Shown one piece after another: positions 51,661 to 59,420 of a stretch of DNA of 64,000 nucleotides. Each line of letters begins with the position of its first letter. Within the stretch, counting starts at the first letter, position 1. Below the pieces are notes generated by a model. The model made no database searches. It was given only the letters and a program-made list of their open reading frames with translations, and had not been told where the DNA came from. Source of the DNA: Plantactinospora endophytica (GTDB lineage: Bacteria; Actinomycetota; Actinomycetes; Mycobacteriales; Micromonosporaceae); assembly GCF_016862915.1 (NCBI RefSeq), contig NZ_BONW01000041.1:1-64000 (forward strand), written 5' to 3'. Made by a program: the position numbers and the translations under genes.

Positions 51661-52689
51661 GTGGCCCGAACTCTGCAGGAGCGGCGGAACGGGGGACGGC
51701 TGCGGTCCGTTGCCCTGGTCGGAATCGACGGCTCGGGCAAGACCACCCAGGCACACCGTTTGGCGGACGGACTGAGCGCGGCCGGGCTACCGGCGACGTA
51801 CTGGCAGAACGCCGGTGGGCGGCGCTGGTTCGGGCGGCTGGCCCGCAAACTGGGCCGGCGGGACGCCCAGCGACTGTTGGGCCGGAACGGGATGCTGCTG
51901 GCCGAGTCGGCCCTGCGCTGGCTGGCCATCGCGCGGGCGCTGCTCCGCTCCCGGCTCCGGTCCCGGGTCGCCGTGATGGACCGCTACTCGGTCTGCCAGT
52001 ACGCCAGCATCCGGGCGCACGGTGGCGGGCGCCGCTGGGAGACCCTGGCCCGGCTGCTGTACCGGATCTTCCCCCCGCCGGACGTCACCTTCCTGCTCGC
52101 CACGGACCCGGGCGAGGCGTACCGGCGGATCGAGGCGCGGGGCACCGACCACGAGAACATCACCTACCTGGCCGCCGGAGCGGCGGCGTACCGCTCGCTG
52201 CCGGAGTTCGGCGGGTTCGTGGTGGTCGACGCCAACCGGTCGCCGGACGAGGTGACCCGGGCGATCCTGGCCGGAATGCGAGAGTGGCTGGAGCCGCTCG
52301 GCGCACCCGACCCGCTCGGCACGGCGAAACCGCTCGCCACACCCGACCCGCTGACAACACCAGACCCGGTGGCCACACCCGATTCGCTGGGCACGACCGA
52401 CCCGCTCGGTACACCGGATCCGGCCACCCGGTCAGCCGAGCCGCACGCGACCGAGCCGCACCCGAACGCGCCGCTTTCGGCCGAGCCGCACGGGGCTGCG
52501 CCGCATCCGGTCGAGCCGGCCGGCCCGGCGCCGCTCAGGCCCGCCCGTACACCGGTATCGTCGCGCCACTCGTCGGCGCCGACTCGTCACTGGCCAGAAA
52601 GCGGATCACCCCGGCGATCTCCGTCGGCGCCACCCAACGGGAGTGGTCCGCGTTGGGCTGGGCCGCCCGGTTGGCCGGCGTGTCGATGA
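51661..52689 (+). CDS. Thymidylate-kinase-like P-loop protein with long Pro-rich tail
   Basis: 342 residues from the GTG at 51661, eight bases after TACCGT and without Shine-Dalgarno, so probably leaderless. Residues 1-210 form a TMK-like kinase: P-loop VALVGIDGSGKTTQAHRLAD, DR motif MDRYSVCQYAS, lid-like YRRIEARGTDHENITYL. Residues 210-342 are Pro/Thr/Asp repeats (PDPLTTPDPVATPDSLGT) and then His/Pro/Arg-rich text. The last 155 bases overlap the 3' end of the opposite-strand SDR gene. Substrate may be a nucleoside monophosphate or another small molecule. Confidence 0.78.
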   Translation: MARTLQERRNGGRLRSVALVGIDGSGKTTQAHRLADGLSAAGLPATYWQNAGGRRWFGRLARKLGRRDAQRLLGRNGMLLAESALRWLAIARALLRSRLRSRVAVMDRYSVCQYASIRAHGGGRRWETLARLLYRIFPPPDVTFLLATDPGEAYRRIEARGTDHENITYLAAGAAAYRSLPEFGGFVVVDANRSPDEVTRAILAGMREWLEPLGAPDPLGTAKPLATPDPLTTPDPVATPDSLGTTDPLGTPDPATRSAEPHATEPHPNAPLSAEPHGAAPHPVEPAGPAPLRPARTPVSSRHSSAPTRHWPESGSPRRSPSAPPNGSGPRWAGPPGWPACR

Positions 52690-53242
52690 CGCTCGGCACC
52701 ACCGTGTTGCACCGGACGCCCGACTGACGGTATTCGACGGCCACCGCCGAGGCGAAGGCCAGCACCGCCGCCTTCGCCGTCACGTAGCCGGCCGCGCCGG
52801 GGAACGGGGCGAGCGCCGCCCGGGAGGAGACGCAGACCACCGAGCCGCCGCCGGCCTCCACCAGATACGGCAGCGCGCTCCGGGTGACCAGGAAGGTCGG
52901 GCGGAGGTTGCGGACGAGCATGAGTTCGAAGTCGGCGACCGGGGTCTCGTGCACCAGACCGCCGGAGGCGTACCCGCCGGCCAGGTTGACCACGGCCCGC
53001 AACGGCGCGTCGGCCTCGCCGCCGGCCACCTCGACCGCGCCGGCGACCTGCTCCGGATCGGTCAGGTCCGCCGTCACCCGCAGCACCCCGTCGGCCCCGG
53101 TCGAGGAGGCGCCGGCCGGTCCCGACGCGCCGGCCGGGCGCACGGGTACGACCACCCGCCAACCCGCCGCGACGAAGCCGGCGCTTACCGCCCCGCCGAG
53201 ACCGCCTCCGCCACCGGTGATGAGCACACTGCGATCCGCCAT
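52535..53242 (-). CDS. Short-chain dehydrogenase/reductase
   Basis: 235 residues from the ATG at 53242 (MADRSVLITGGGGGLGGAVS), which holds the TG-x3-G-x-G nucleotide-binding motif. NLAGG, the catalytic Ser (VVCVSSRAAL) and Y-x3-K (GYVTAKAAVLAFASA) follow. The end ASDESAPTSGATIPVYGRA is the usual SDR C-terminus, so this gene is real where the kinase-like tail overlaps it. Substrate unknown. Confidence 0.9.
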   Translation of the reverse strand: MADRSVLITGGGGGLGGAVSAGFVAAGWRVVVPVRPAGASGPAGASSTGADGVLRVTADLTDPEQVAGAVEVAGGEADAPLRAVVNLAGGYASGGLVHETPVADFELMLVRNLRPTFLVTRSALPYLVEAGGGSVVCVSSRAALAPFPGAAGYVTAKAAVLAFASAVAVEYRQSGVRCNTVVPSVIDTPANRAAQPNADHSRWVAPTEIAGVIRFLASDESAPTSGATIPVYGRA

Positions 53243-53457
53243 GGGTGTCACGCTATCGGCCACACCCGACCCGCCCGGCGCGGCCGGCACCGGAGCCCGA
53301 CCCGGCCCCGTACCGTACGGTTGGCCGGTGCCGCCCCGTCGTACGGTGGGAGGCGGATCGGCGGCTGTCGGGCGCCGGTTCCCGGGTCGGGCGGTCGGGA
53401 CTTCTTCTCCGGTCCGGTGCTCCGGTCCACCGCCGGGACCGCTCCGGTAGCCTATCG
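53243..53457. other. Non-coding stretch
   Basis: No convincing gene. Together with the small candidate frame that follows it forms a 402-base gap upstream of the RpiR-family gene. Confidence 0.4.
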
Positions 53458-53598
53458 ATGGACGACTATTCACCCGGACGCCGTCCTGTGCTGCGGCTCG
53501 GCGGCCCTGCCGAGACGAAGGTGTGGTGGGAATGGCACGCTCGGCTGGCCTTACCGGCCGCAATTTCCCACTGGTTGGGCGTACTTTCGCAGGTGTAG
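53458..53598 (+). CDS. Possible 46-residue Trp-rich small protein
   Basis: An ATG four bases after TAGCCT opens a frame encoding MDDYSPGRRPVLRLGGPAET then KVWWEWHARLALPAAISHWL and a short end. Three Trp in one amphipathic stretch is not typical of random GC-rich frames. It contains a TTA codon and no Shine-Dalgarno. Treat as a candidate only. Confidence 0.3.
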   Translation: MDDYSPGRRPVLRLGGPAETKVWWEWHARLALPAAISHWLGVLSQV

Positions 53599-53608
53599 CG
53601 CGTCACGG

Positions 53609-53641
53609 TTGACGCTCCCGCCTCCGTGAAAGTAAGTTTCA
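53609..53641 (+). promoter_or_regulatory. Promoter and operator of the murR-murQ-like genes
   Basis: TTGACG (53609-53614), 18 bp, TAAGTT (53633-53638). The inverted repeat TGAAA-GTAAG-TTTCA (53627-53641) covers the -10 hexamer and is a natural RpiR-family operator. The predicted start of transcription coincides with the GTG at 53645. Confidence 0.6.
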
Positions 53642-53644
53642 TCC

Positions 53645-54553
53645 GTGGTGAAGACTGCGAAGGTTTCTGCGAGTCACGAGACAGGTGGGCTGATCGTCCA
53701 TATCAGCGGCCTGCTCCCGTCGCTGTCACCTGCCGAGCAACGGGTCGCCAGACTCGTCGTGGCCGACCCCGCGGACGCCGCTCGCCGCACCATCACCGAT
53801 CTCGCGACGGCGGCCGAGACCTCCGAGGCCACCGTCATCCGGTTCTGCCGTTCCGTGGGCATGGACGGCTACCCGCAACTGCGGATCCGGCTCGCGGCCG
53901 AGGCGGCCCGCCGGGTGGAGCCGCCGGACGCCCGGGTCGTCGGCGGTGACATCCCACCCGGCGCCGACCTGGCACAGATCATCGCCACCATCGCCTTCAG
54001 CGACGCCCGCGCGGTCGAGGAGACGGCGGAGCAGCTCGACCCGGCGGTCTGCGAGCAGGTGGTCGAGGCGATCAGCGGCGCCGGCCGGATCGACATCTAC
54101 GGCGCCGCGGCGAGTGGCTTCGTCGCCTCCGACTTCCAGCAGAAACTGCACCGGATCGGCCGGACCGCCTTCTACTTCCCGGACGTACACGTCGCGCTGA
54201 CCTCGGCGGCCCTGCTCGGCAAGGGTGACGTGGCGATCGGCATCTCGCACACCGGCACCACGCTGGACGCCGTCGAGGTGCTGGAGCAGGCGCGGGCCCG
54301 AGGGGCGACCACCGTCGCGCTGACCAACTTCCCGCGCTCGCCGATCACCGACGTCGCGGACTTCGTGCTCACCACGGCGGCCCGGGAGACGACGTACCGG
54401 TCCGGTGCGATGGCCAGCCGGCTCGCCCAGTTGACGGTGGTCGACTGCCTCTTCGTCGGGGTGGCGGCGCGGAACCGGGCGAGGGCGAAGAAGGCACTGG
54501 AGGTCACCGCCGAGGCGGTGCAGTCGCACCGGGTCAGGGGGAGGCGGGCATGA
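53645..54553 (+). CDS. RpiR-family regulator with SIS domain (MurR-like)
   Basis: 302 residues. N-terminal HTH_6 domain (SPAEQRVARLVVADPADAAR, TSEATVIRFCRSVGMDGYPQ) and C-terminal SIS sugar-isomerase-like domain (RIDIYGAAASGFVASDFQQK, AIGISHTGTTLDAVEVLEQA), which binds a phosphosugar. Upstream of murQ in the same direction, so the effector is probably N-acetylmuramic acid 6-phosphate. The GTG at 53645 may be the first codon of a leaderless mRNA. Confidence 0.92.
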   Translation: MVKTAKVSASHETGGLIVHISGLLPSLSPAEQRVARLVVADPADAARRTITDLATAAETSEATVIRFCRSVGMDGYPQLRIRLAAEAARRVEPPDARVVGGDIPPGADLAQIIATIAFSDARAVEETAEQLDPAVCEQVVEAISGAGRIDIYGAAASGFVASDFQQKLHRIGRTAFYFPDVHVALTSAALLGKGDVAIGISHTGTTLDAVEVLEQARARGATTVALTNFPRSPITDVADFVLTTAARETTYRSGAMASRLAQLTVVDCLFVGVAARNRARAKKALEVTAEAVQSHRVRGRRA

Positions 54554-54664
54554 GTCAACGGATGGGGCGGTTCGGCGCCGAGGTGCCGGACGCCGGCACC
54601 GGCCACCGCGGGGCGGTGGCATGAGCGACGGGCTCGACGGTGGTCGACGTGCTGGGGGGCGGAC

Positions 54665-55735
54665 ATGACGACCGGACGGGTCGAGCCCGGTGCGCCACCC
54701 GCCAGCACCCCGCGTCCGAATTCCGACGCGGGGTCGTCGTACCCGCCGGGTGAACCGGACCACCGGCCGGACGGCACGGGTGCGCAGGCCGCTCGTCCGG
54801 CCACCGGCGACGGGCGGGCGCGGGAGCCCCGGCCCGTGGTCCGGGTCAGCGCCCCGACCGAGCTGCGCAACGCGCGCAGCCGGGACCTGGACCTGATGTC
54901 CGTCCGGGACGTGCTGAAGGTGATCAACGAGGACGACCGGCGGGTACCGGTCGCCGTCTCGAAGGTGCTGGACGAGATCGCCGTGGCGGTCGAACTGGCC
55001 GTGACGGCGCTGCGGGCCGGTCGCCGGGTGCACTACTTCGGCGCGGGTACCTCGGGCCGGCTGGGCGTACTCGACGCGGCCGAACTGGCACCGACGTTCA
55101 ACGCCCCGGACCGCTGGTTCTGCGCCCATCTGGCCGGTGGGCCGGACGCGATGTGGCGGGCCGTCGAGGACGCCGAGGACGACGAGACGGGCGGTGCCGA
55201 GGAGGCCCGTGAGTGCGTACGCGCCGGTGACCTGGTGGTCGGCCTGGCCGCCAGCGGGCGTACCCCGTACGTGCTGGGGGCGTTGCGGGCGGCCACCGAC
55301 GCGGGCGCCGACACCGTGCTGATCTGCGCCGATCCGGGCGCTGCGGCGGCCCGCTCGGTGACGGTGTTCATCGGGGTGGAGACCGGACCGGAGGTGGTTA
55401 CCGGCTCGACCCGGATGAAGGCCGCGACCGCCCAGAAACTGGTGCTGAACGGGTTTTCCACGGCGGTGATGGTCCAGCTCGGGCGGGTCTTCTCGAACCT
55501 CATGATCGATATGGTCGCGACCAACGCGAAACTGCGGGGTCGGATGATCTCGATCCTGGTCGAGGCGACCGGATGCGCCGAGGAGGTCGCACAGCGCGCG
55601 CTGACCGAGGCCGACGGCGACCTGAAGGCCGCCCTGGTGGCGTTGCTGTCCGGCGCTGCCGTCGCCGACGCCCGTGCCGCCCTGGACCGCTCCGCCAACC
55701 AGGTACGCGGCGCCATCGCCCTGCTCGCCGGCTGA
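54665..55735 (+). CDS. murQ: N-acetylmuramic acid 6-phosphate etherase
   Basis: 356 residues. Splits MurNAc-6-phosphate into GlcNAc-6-phosphate and lactate in peptidoglycan recycling. SIS domain with HYFGAGTSGRLGVLDAAELA, VGLAASGRTPYVLGAL, TGSTRMKAATAQKLVLN and the C-terminal UBA-like helices. The first 60 residues are Pro/Gly-rich and absent from most MurQ. The ATG at 54665 follows GGGGGGCGG. The lactate released could feed the lut operon at 14.5-18 kb. Confidence 0.93.
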   Translation: MTTGRVEPGAPPASTPRPNSDAGSSYPPGEPDHRPDGTGAQAARPATGDGRAREPRPVVRVSAPTELRNARSRDLDLMSVRDVLKVINEDDRRVPVAVSKVLDEIAVAVELAVTALRAGRRVHYFGAGTSGRLGVLDAAELAPTFNAPDRWFCAHLAGGPDAMWRAVEDAEDDETGGAEEARECVRAGDLVVGLAASGRTPYVLGALRAATDAGADTVLICADPGAAAARSVTVFIGVETGPEVVTGSTRMKAATAQKLVLNGFSTAVMVQLGRVFSNLMIDMVATNAKLRGRMISILVEATGCAEEVAQRALTEADGDLKAALVALLSGAAVADARAALDRSANQVRGAIALLAG

Positions 55736-56126
55736 GCCCGATCCGTCCGGTACCGGCCAGGATCGGGCGTCCGGGCCGGGCGGGCGCCGTGCCGGAAGGT
55801 GTCGCCGACCGGACGTACCGGCGCGGGACTATGTCCGGGCTCCGGATTGTTGGGCAGGCGGAGGGGTAACCTCTGGGCGGCGCGATGAACCGACCGGCCG
55901 CCCCGTGCGTATATCGAGGCGTGACGAGAATCGCAGCAACCTGGTGACCTGGATCGCTGTGTGTCGTTGTGTGGCGATGGTGCGATAGCCGGTGCACAGC
56001 CGTCGCAGGCTCCGGAGCTGCGGTGTCGCCGGCTGCGACCTACCCCGATCGGGACGACTGACAGCAAACGTCGATCGTGCTTTCAGCAACTACTCAGGCA
56101 TTCGTGACACTTTCGACTCACCAGAT
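55736..56126. other. Gap upstream of sigma factor
   Basis: No gene seen. A GGGCGGC/GCCGCCC inverted repeat lies at about 55876-55904 and may terminate murQ transcription. From 56040 the sequence becomes AT-richer towards the sigma-factor promoter. Confidence 0.4.
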
Positions 56127-56152
56127 GGAATCCCTAACGCGTCTCAACTGTT
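56127..56152 (+). promoter_or_regulatory. ECF (SigR/SigH/SigE)-type promoter of the sigma gene
   Basis: GGAAT (56127-56131), exactly 18 bp, GTT (56150-56152): the consensus of SigR/SigH-class promoters (GGAAT-N18/19-GTT). Predicted transcript start near 56160, about 40 bases before the gene. The mycobacterial sigB gene is controlled in the same way. Confidence 0.65.
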
Positions 56153-56201
56153 GTGTAGGTGTCAGCACCGCGGGGCACAGCGGAAGTTACGGGGAGGGCT
56201 G

Positions 56202-57212
56202 ATGAACGTGGGGATGGCAGGGGCAGGTACCCGGGCCACCGGGAGGAACGACGAGGGGACCGTGGGGAACGTGGAGAAGAAGATCGTGATGCGGACCGAC
56301 GAGGTCGCCGAGGAGCGCGACCTGGTCGGCGTGTACCTGCACGAGATCTCCCGCACACCGCTGCTCGACGCCGCCGCCGAGGTCGACCTCTCCAAGGCCA
56401 TCGAGGCGGGCCTCTACGCCGAACACCTGATCGACGAGGACAAGCTCCCCGTGGGTGTCGGCCGCGTCGAGCTGGAGCGGCTGGTGGTCGAGGGGGAGCG
56501 GGCCAAGGACCTGTTCATCCGGGCCAACCTCCGGCTGGTCGTCTCCATCGCCCGCCGGTACGTCCGCTCCGGGATGCCGATGCTGGACCTGATCCAGGAG
56601 GGCAACACCGGTCTGGTCCGGGCGGTCGAGAAGTTCGACTACGAGCGTGGCTACAAGTTCTCGACGTACGCGACCTGGTGGATCCGGCAGGCGATCAGCC
56701 GGGCCATCGCACAGCAGGAGCGGACCGTACGGCTGCCCGTGCACCTGGTCGAGGACGTCAACCGGATGCGCAACGTGGCGCGTCAGCTCACCCGTGAGCT
56801 GGGTACCGACCCGGAGCCGGAGCAGATCGCCGCGTCGCTGGGCGTACCGGTGGAGCGGGTGCACGAGCTGGTCCGCTGGTCGCAGGACACCGTCTCGCTG
56901 GACACTCCGGTCGGCGACGACGGCGACACCAACCTCGGCGACCTGGTCGCGGACAGCGACGCCCCGTCGCCCGAGGAGATCGTGCTCACCGGCCTGGAGC
57001 GGCAGCGCATCGAGGGCCTGCTGAACCACCTCGACGACCGGTCGGCCGGCATCATGCGGGCCCGGTACGGCCTGGAGGACGGCCGGGAGCACTCGCTGAC
57101 CGAGGTCGCCTCCCGCTTCTCGCTCTCCCGGGAGCGGATCCGGCAGTTGGAGATCCAGGCGCTGGGCCGGCTGCGTGAGCTGGCCCGGGCGGAGGGGCTC
57201 CAGGCGGCCTGA
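56202..57212 (+). CDS. Group 2 sigma-70 factor (SigB/Hrd-like)
   Basis: 336 residues; GGGGAGGG precedes the ATG at 56202. Region 1.2 (DLVGVYLHEISRTPLL), region 2 (LRLVVSIARRYVRSGMPMLD, LIQEGNTGLVRAVEKFDYER, FSTYATWWIRQAISRAIAQQ), region 3 and region 4 (SLTEVASRFSLSRERIRQLE) are complete. The long acidic insert of the primary HrdB/SigA factor is missing, so this is a non-essential alternative factor. Its ECF-type promoter suggests induction by oxidative or envelope stress. Confidence 0.93.
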   Translation: MNVGMAGAGTRATGRNDEGTVGNVEKKIVMRTDEVAEERDLVGVYLHEISRTPLLDAAAEVDLSKAIEAGLYAEHLIDEDKLPVGVGRVELERLVVEGERAKDLFIRANLRLVVSIARRYVRSGMPMLDLIQEGNTGLVRAVEKFDYERGYKFSTYATWWIRQAISRAIAQQERTVRLPVHLVEDVNRMRNVARQLTRELGTDPEPEQIAASLGVPVERVHELVRWSQDTVSLDTPVGDDGDTNLGDLVADSDAPSPEEIVLTGLERQRIEGLLNHLDDRSAGIMRARYGLEDGREHSLTEVASRFSLSRERIRQLEIQALGRLRELARAEGLQAA

Positions 57213-57265
57213 CGTACGACCCGGGTTCCTGCCCCGGCGGCGGGAAACCCGAGAGCAACACGATG

Positions 57266-57298
57266 AGCGGCCGGTGTCCGACAGGGACACCGGCCGCT
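57266..57298 (+). terminator. Terminator after the sigma-factor gene
   Basis: Perfect 14-bp stem AGCGGCCGGTGTCC / GGACACCGGCCGCT with a five-base loop, 54 bases after the stop codon. Confidence 0.85.
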
Positions 57299-57465
57299 GC
57301 CGTGTCCGGGGGCGTACGACGGGTGCCTGCGGGCCGCCGTACGGACCTCAACCACTAGGGTGACCGGCAGCACGACAGTGAGTTCCGTTCGCGTCGGAGT
57401 GCACCGGCGCCGACGGGCGGTGCCGTGTTCACCACCGACCCAGAGGCGTCCCGGGGGAGGGCTCC

Positions 57466-58320
57466 GTGCCGATCAGTCCGACCGCCCGGCGTCGCCGGCT
57501 CGGCATCGAGCTGCGCCGCCTACGCGAACGGGAGCAGCTCACCCTCCTCCAGGTGGCGCAGCGGATGAAGTGTTCGGACGCCAAGATCTCCCGGATCGAG
57601 GCGGGCAAGCACTCCACCCGGACCCGGGACGTCCTCGCCCTGCTCGACATCTACGGGGTGGGCGACGAGCGGACCCGCGAGGTGCTGGGGACGCTGGCCA
57701 AACAGTCGACCCAGCGCGGCTGGTGGGTCACCTACGGCGGCGCGATCCCGGACTGGTTCGAGGTGTACGTCGGGTTGGAGTCCGAGGCGACCGAGATCCG
57801 TACCGTGGAGACGCATCTGGTGCCCGGCCTGTTGCAGACCGAGGCGTACGCCGCCGCGCTGATCCGGGCCACCCAGCCGCTCGCGCCGGCCGAGGAACTG
57901 ACCCGTCAGGTCGAACTCCGGCTGGCCCGGCAGCGGCGGCTGTACGAACACGACCCGATGCGGCTGCGCGTGGTGCTCGGCGAGGCGGTACTGCGGTGCC
58001 GGGTCGGCGACGACAGCGTCATGCGCGACCAACTCGGGCACCTGGCCCTGCTGGCCGAGCGCTCCAACGTCGAGCTGCGGCTGGTCCGGTTCGGCAGTCC
58101 GGCGTACACCGCGTTCGGCCGGCCGTTCGCGATCCTCGGCTTCACCGAACCCACCGATCCGGGGCTGGTCTACACCGAACACCGGACCGGCGCGCTCTAC
58201 ATCGACGAGCCGGCCCAGATCGCCTCCTTCGCGCTTGCCTTCGACCACCTGGTTGCGGCAGCGTTGTCGCGGAAAGAATCGGTGCGGCTGCTCAGGGAGA
58301 CGGCGGCCTTCTGGACGTGA
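57466..58320 (+). CDS. XRE/DUF5753 helix-turn-helix regulator (second copy)
   Basis: 284 residues from GTG 57466 with GGGGGAGGG upstream. HTH (LGIELRRLREREQLTLLQVA, MKCSDAKISRIEAGKHSTRT) and DUF5753 (FEVYVGLESEATEIRTVETH, VPGLLQTEAYAAALIRA, ILGFTEPTDPGLVYTEHRTG). It precedes its DUF397 partner by 16 bases. Unlike the copy at 35.0-35.8 kb its codon use is fully GC-adapted, and the DUF5753 domains are only distantly alike. Confidence 0.92.
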   Translation: MPISPTARRRRLGIELRRLREREQLTLLQVAQRMKCSDAKISRIEAGKHSTRTRDVLALLDIYGVGDERTREVLGTLAKQSTQRGWWVTYGGAIPDWFEVYVGLESEATEIRTVETHLVPGLLQTEAYAAALIRATQPLAPAEELTRQVELRLARQRRLYEHDPMRLRVVLGEAVLRCRVGDDSVMRDQLGHLALLAERSNVELRLVRFGSPAYTAFGRPFAILGFTEPTDPGLVYTEHRTGALYIDEPAQIASFALAFDHLVAAALSRKESVRLLRETAAFWT

Positions 58321-58336
58321 GGGAGGGCCGGACGTT

Positions 58337-58543
58337 ATGCGGCCGGACGAAAGCACGCTGACCTGGCGAAAGAGCAGTCGCTCTGGCGGCGAGGGCGGCA
58401 ACTGCGTCGAGGTGGCCCGGCTCGCCGCCGGTGTCGCCGTACGTGACTCGAAGAACACTGCCGGGCCCGTACTCCGGTTCGCGCCGACCGCCTGGGTGAG
58501 CTTCCTCGCAGACCTCGACCCCGACGGCCGGCTGCCCGGTTGA
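58337..58543 (+). CDS. DUF397 family protein (second copy)
   Basis: 68 residues from the ATG at 58337. Full DUF397 pattern: LTWRKSSRSGGEGGNCVEVA, VAVRDSKNTAGPVLRFAPTAW. Partner of the HTH gene immediately upstream. Confidence 0.92.
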   Translation: MRPDESTLTWRKSSRSGGEGGNCVEVARLAAGVAVRDSKNTAGPVLRFAPTAWVSFLADLDPDGRLPG

Positions 58544-58571
58544 CCCGGCCGACCGGACGGCGTCGGGGCGT

Positions 58572-59300
58572 TCAGTCGTCGAAGCGGGCGACCAGGTCGC
58601 CGATCCGCGCCGACGGCTGGGCGTCGCAGAGCTGGTCCACCGCCGTCATCACCAGTGGACTGTCAGCGCCGGAGATGCCCTTGGCCAGCCCGATCTGCCG
58701 GATCGCGGCGACCCGCTCCTCGGGCGGGGCCTGCTGGTATTCCGTACAGGTCGAGTCGGAGGTCAGCCCGCCGGCGCCGGACAGCCCGTCCTGTACCGCG
58801 CGGACCACCAGCCCGCCCACCACCAGCAGCAGTACGACCGCGACGACCGCGATCCAGGGCCCGTAGCGGCGCGGCCGTCGACCGTCCGCCGATCCGGGTA
58901 CGTCGTCGGCCACCGCCCCGGCCGGCCCGCGACCCTCCGACGGCGCCGTCCGGCCGCGGGGCGTCGGCTGGCCGGCGGGTGACTTCCCGACCTGCGCCGG
59001 CAGCGCGGCGACGGCGGCGGCCAGCTTCGCCGCGTAGCCGGGATCCTCGGCGGCGGCGCTGCCCAGCAGGCGCTTGACGAGCGAGTTGTTCCGGGGCTCC
59101 CGGACCAGCTCGGCCAGCGCCTCCTGCTCGTCGAGAGTACGCAGCCGCTCCGCCACCAGGTCGTAGAGCCGACGGGCTGGCGGTGCCCCGCCCGGGTCGG
59201 CGGCCGAGGCCACCTCGGGCAGATGCGGGGCGAGGCGGTCGAGCACCACGGCGGCCAGCTCCCGGGCCGCAGGCGGAGTCGTCCCGGCAGGCGGAGTCAT
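58572..59300 (-). CDS. Single-TM protein of unknown function
   Basis: 242 residues. N-terminal cytoplasmic helical part (about 1-105, ARRLYDLVAERLRTLDEQEA), a basic Pro/Gly linker, one membrane helix (WIAVVAVVLLLVVGGLVVRA, about 147-167) and a small external domain with two Cys (DSTCTEYQQAPPEERVAAIR ... VDQLCDAQPSARIG), likely disulfide-bonded. No family recognised. Divergent from alr, 120 bases away. Confidence 0.75.
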   Translation of the reverse strand: MTPPAGTTPPAARELAAVVLDRLAPHLPEVASAADPGGAPPARRLYDLVAERLRTLDEQEALAELVREPRNNSLVKRLLGSAAAEDPGYAAKLAAAVAALPAQVGKSPAGQPTPRGRTAPSEGRGPAGAVADDVPGSADGRRPRRYGPWIAVVAVVLLLVVGGLVVRAVQDGLSGAGGLTSDSTCTEYQQAPPEERVAAIRQIGLAKGISGADSPLVMTAVDQLCDAQPSARIGDLVARFDD

Positions 59301-59406
59301 CCCGGCAGGTTAGCGCCTGGCCGGCCGGGCCGCCCTGTCGAGGCGGGCCGGCAGTGGTCGCATCGGTCCCGCACCTCGCCTTCACAAGAACCGCACAGCC
59401 CTCTCC

Positions 59407-59412
59407 TAGGCT
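59407..59412 (+). promoter_or_regulatory. -10 element of the leaderless alr-ddl transcript
   Basis: TAGGCT ends eight bases before the GTG at 59421; no Shine-Dalgarno precedes that start. Confidence 0.5.
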
Positions 59413-59420
59413 CACGCAAT

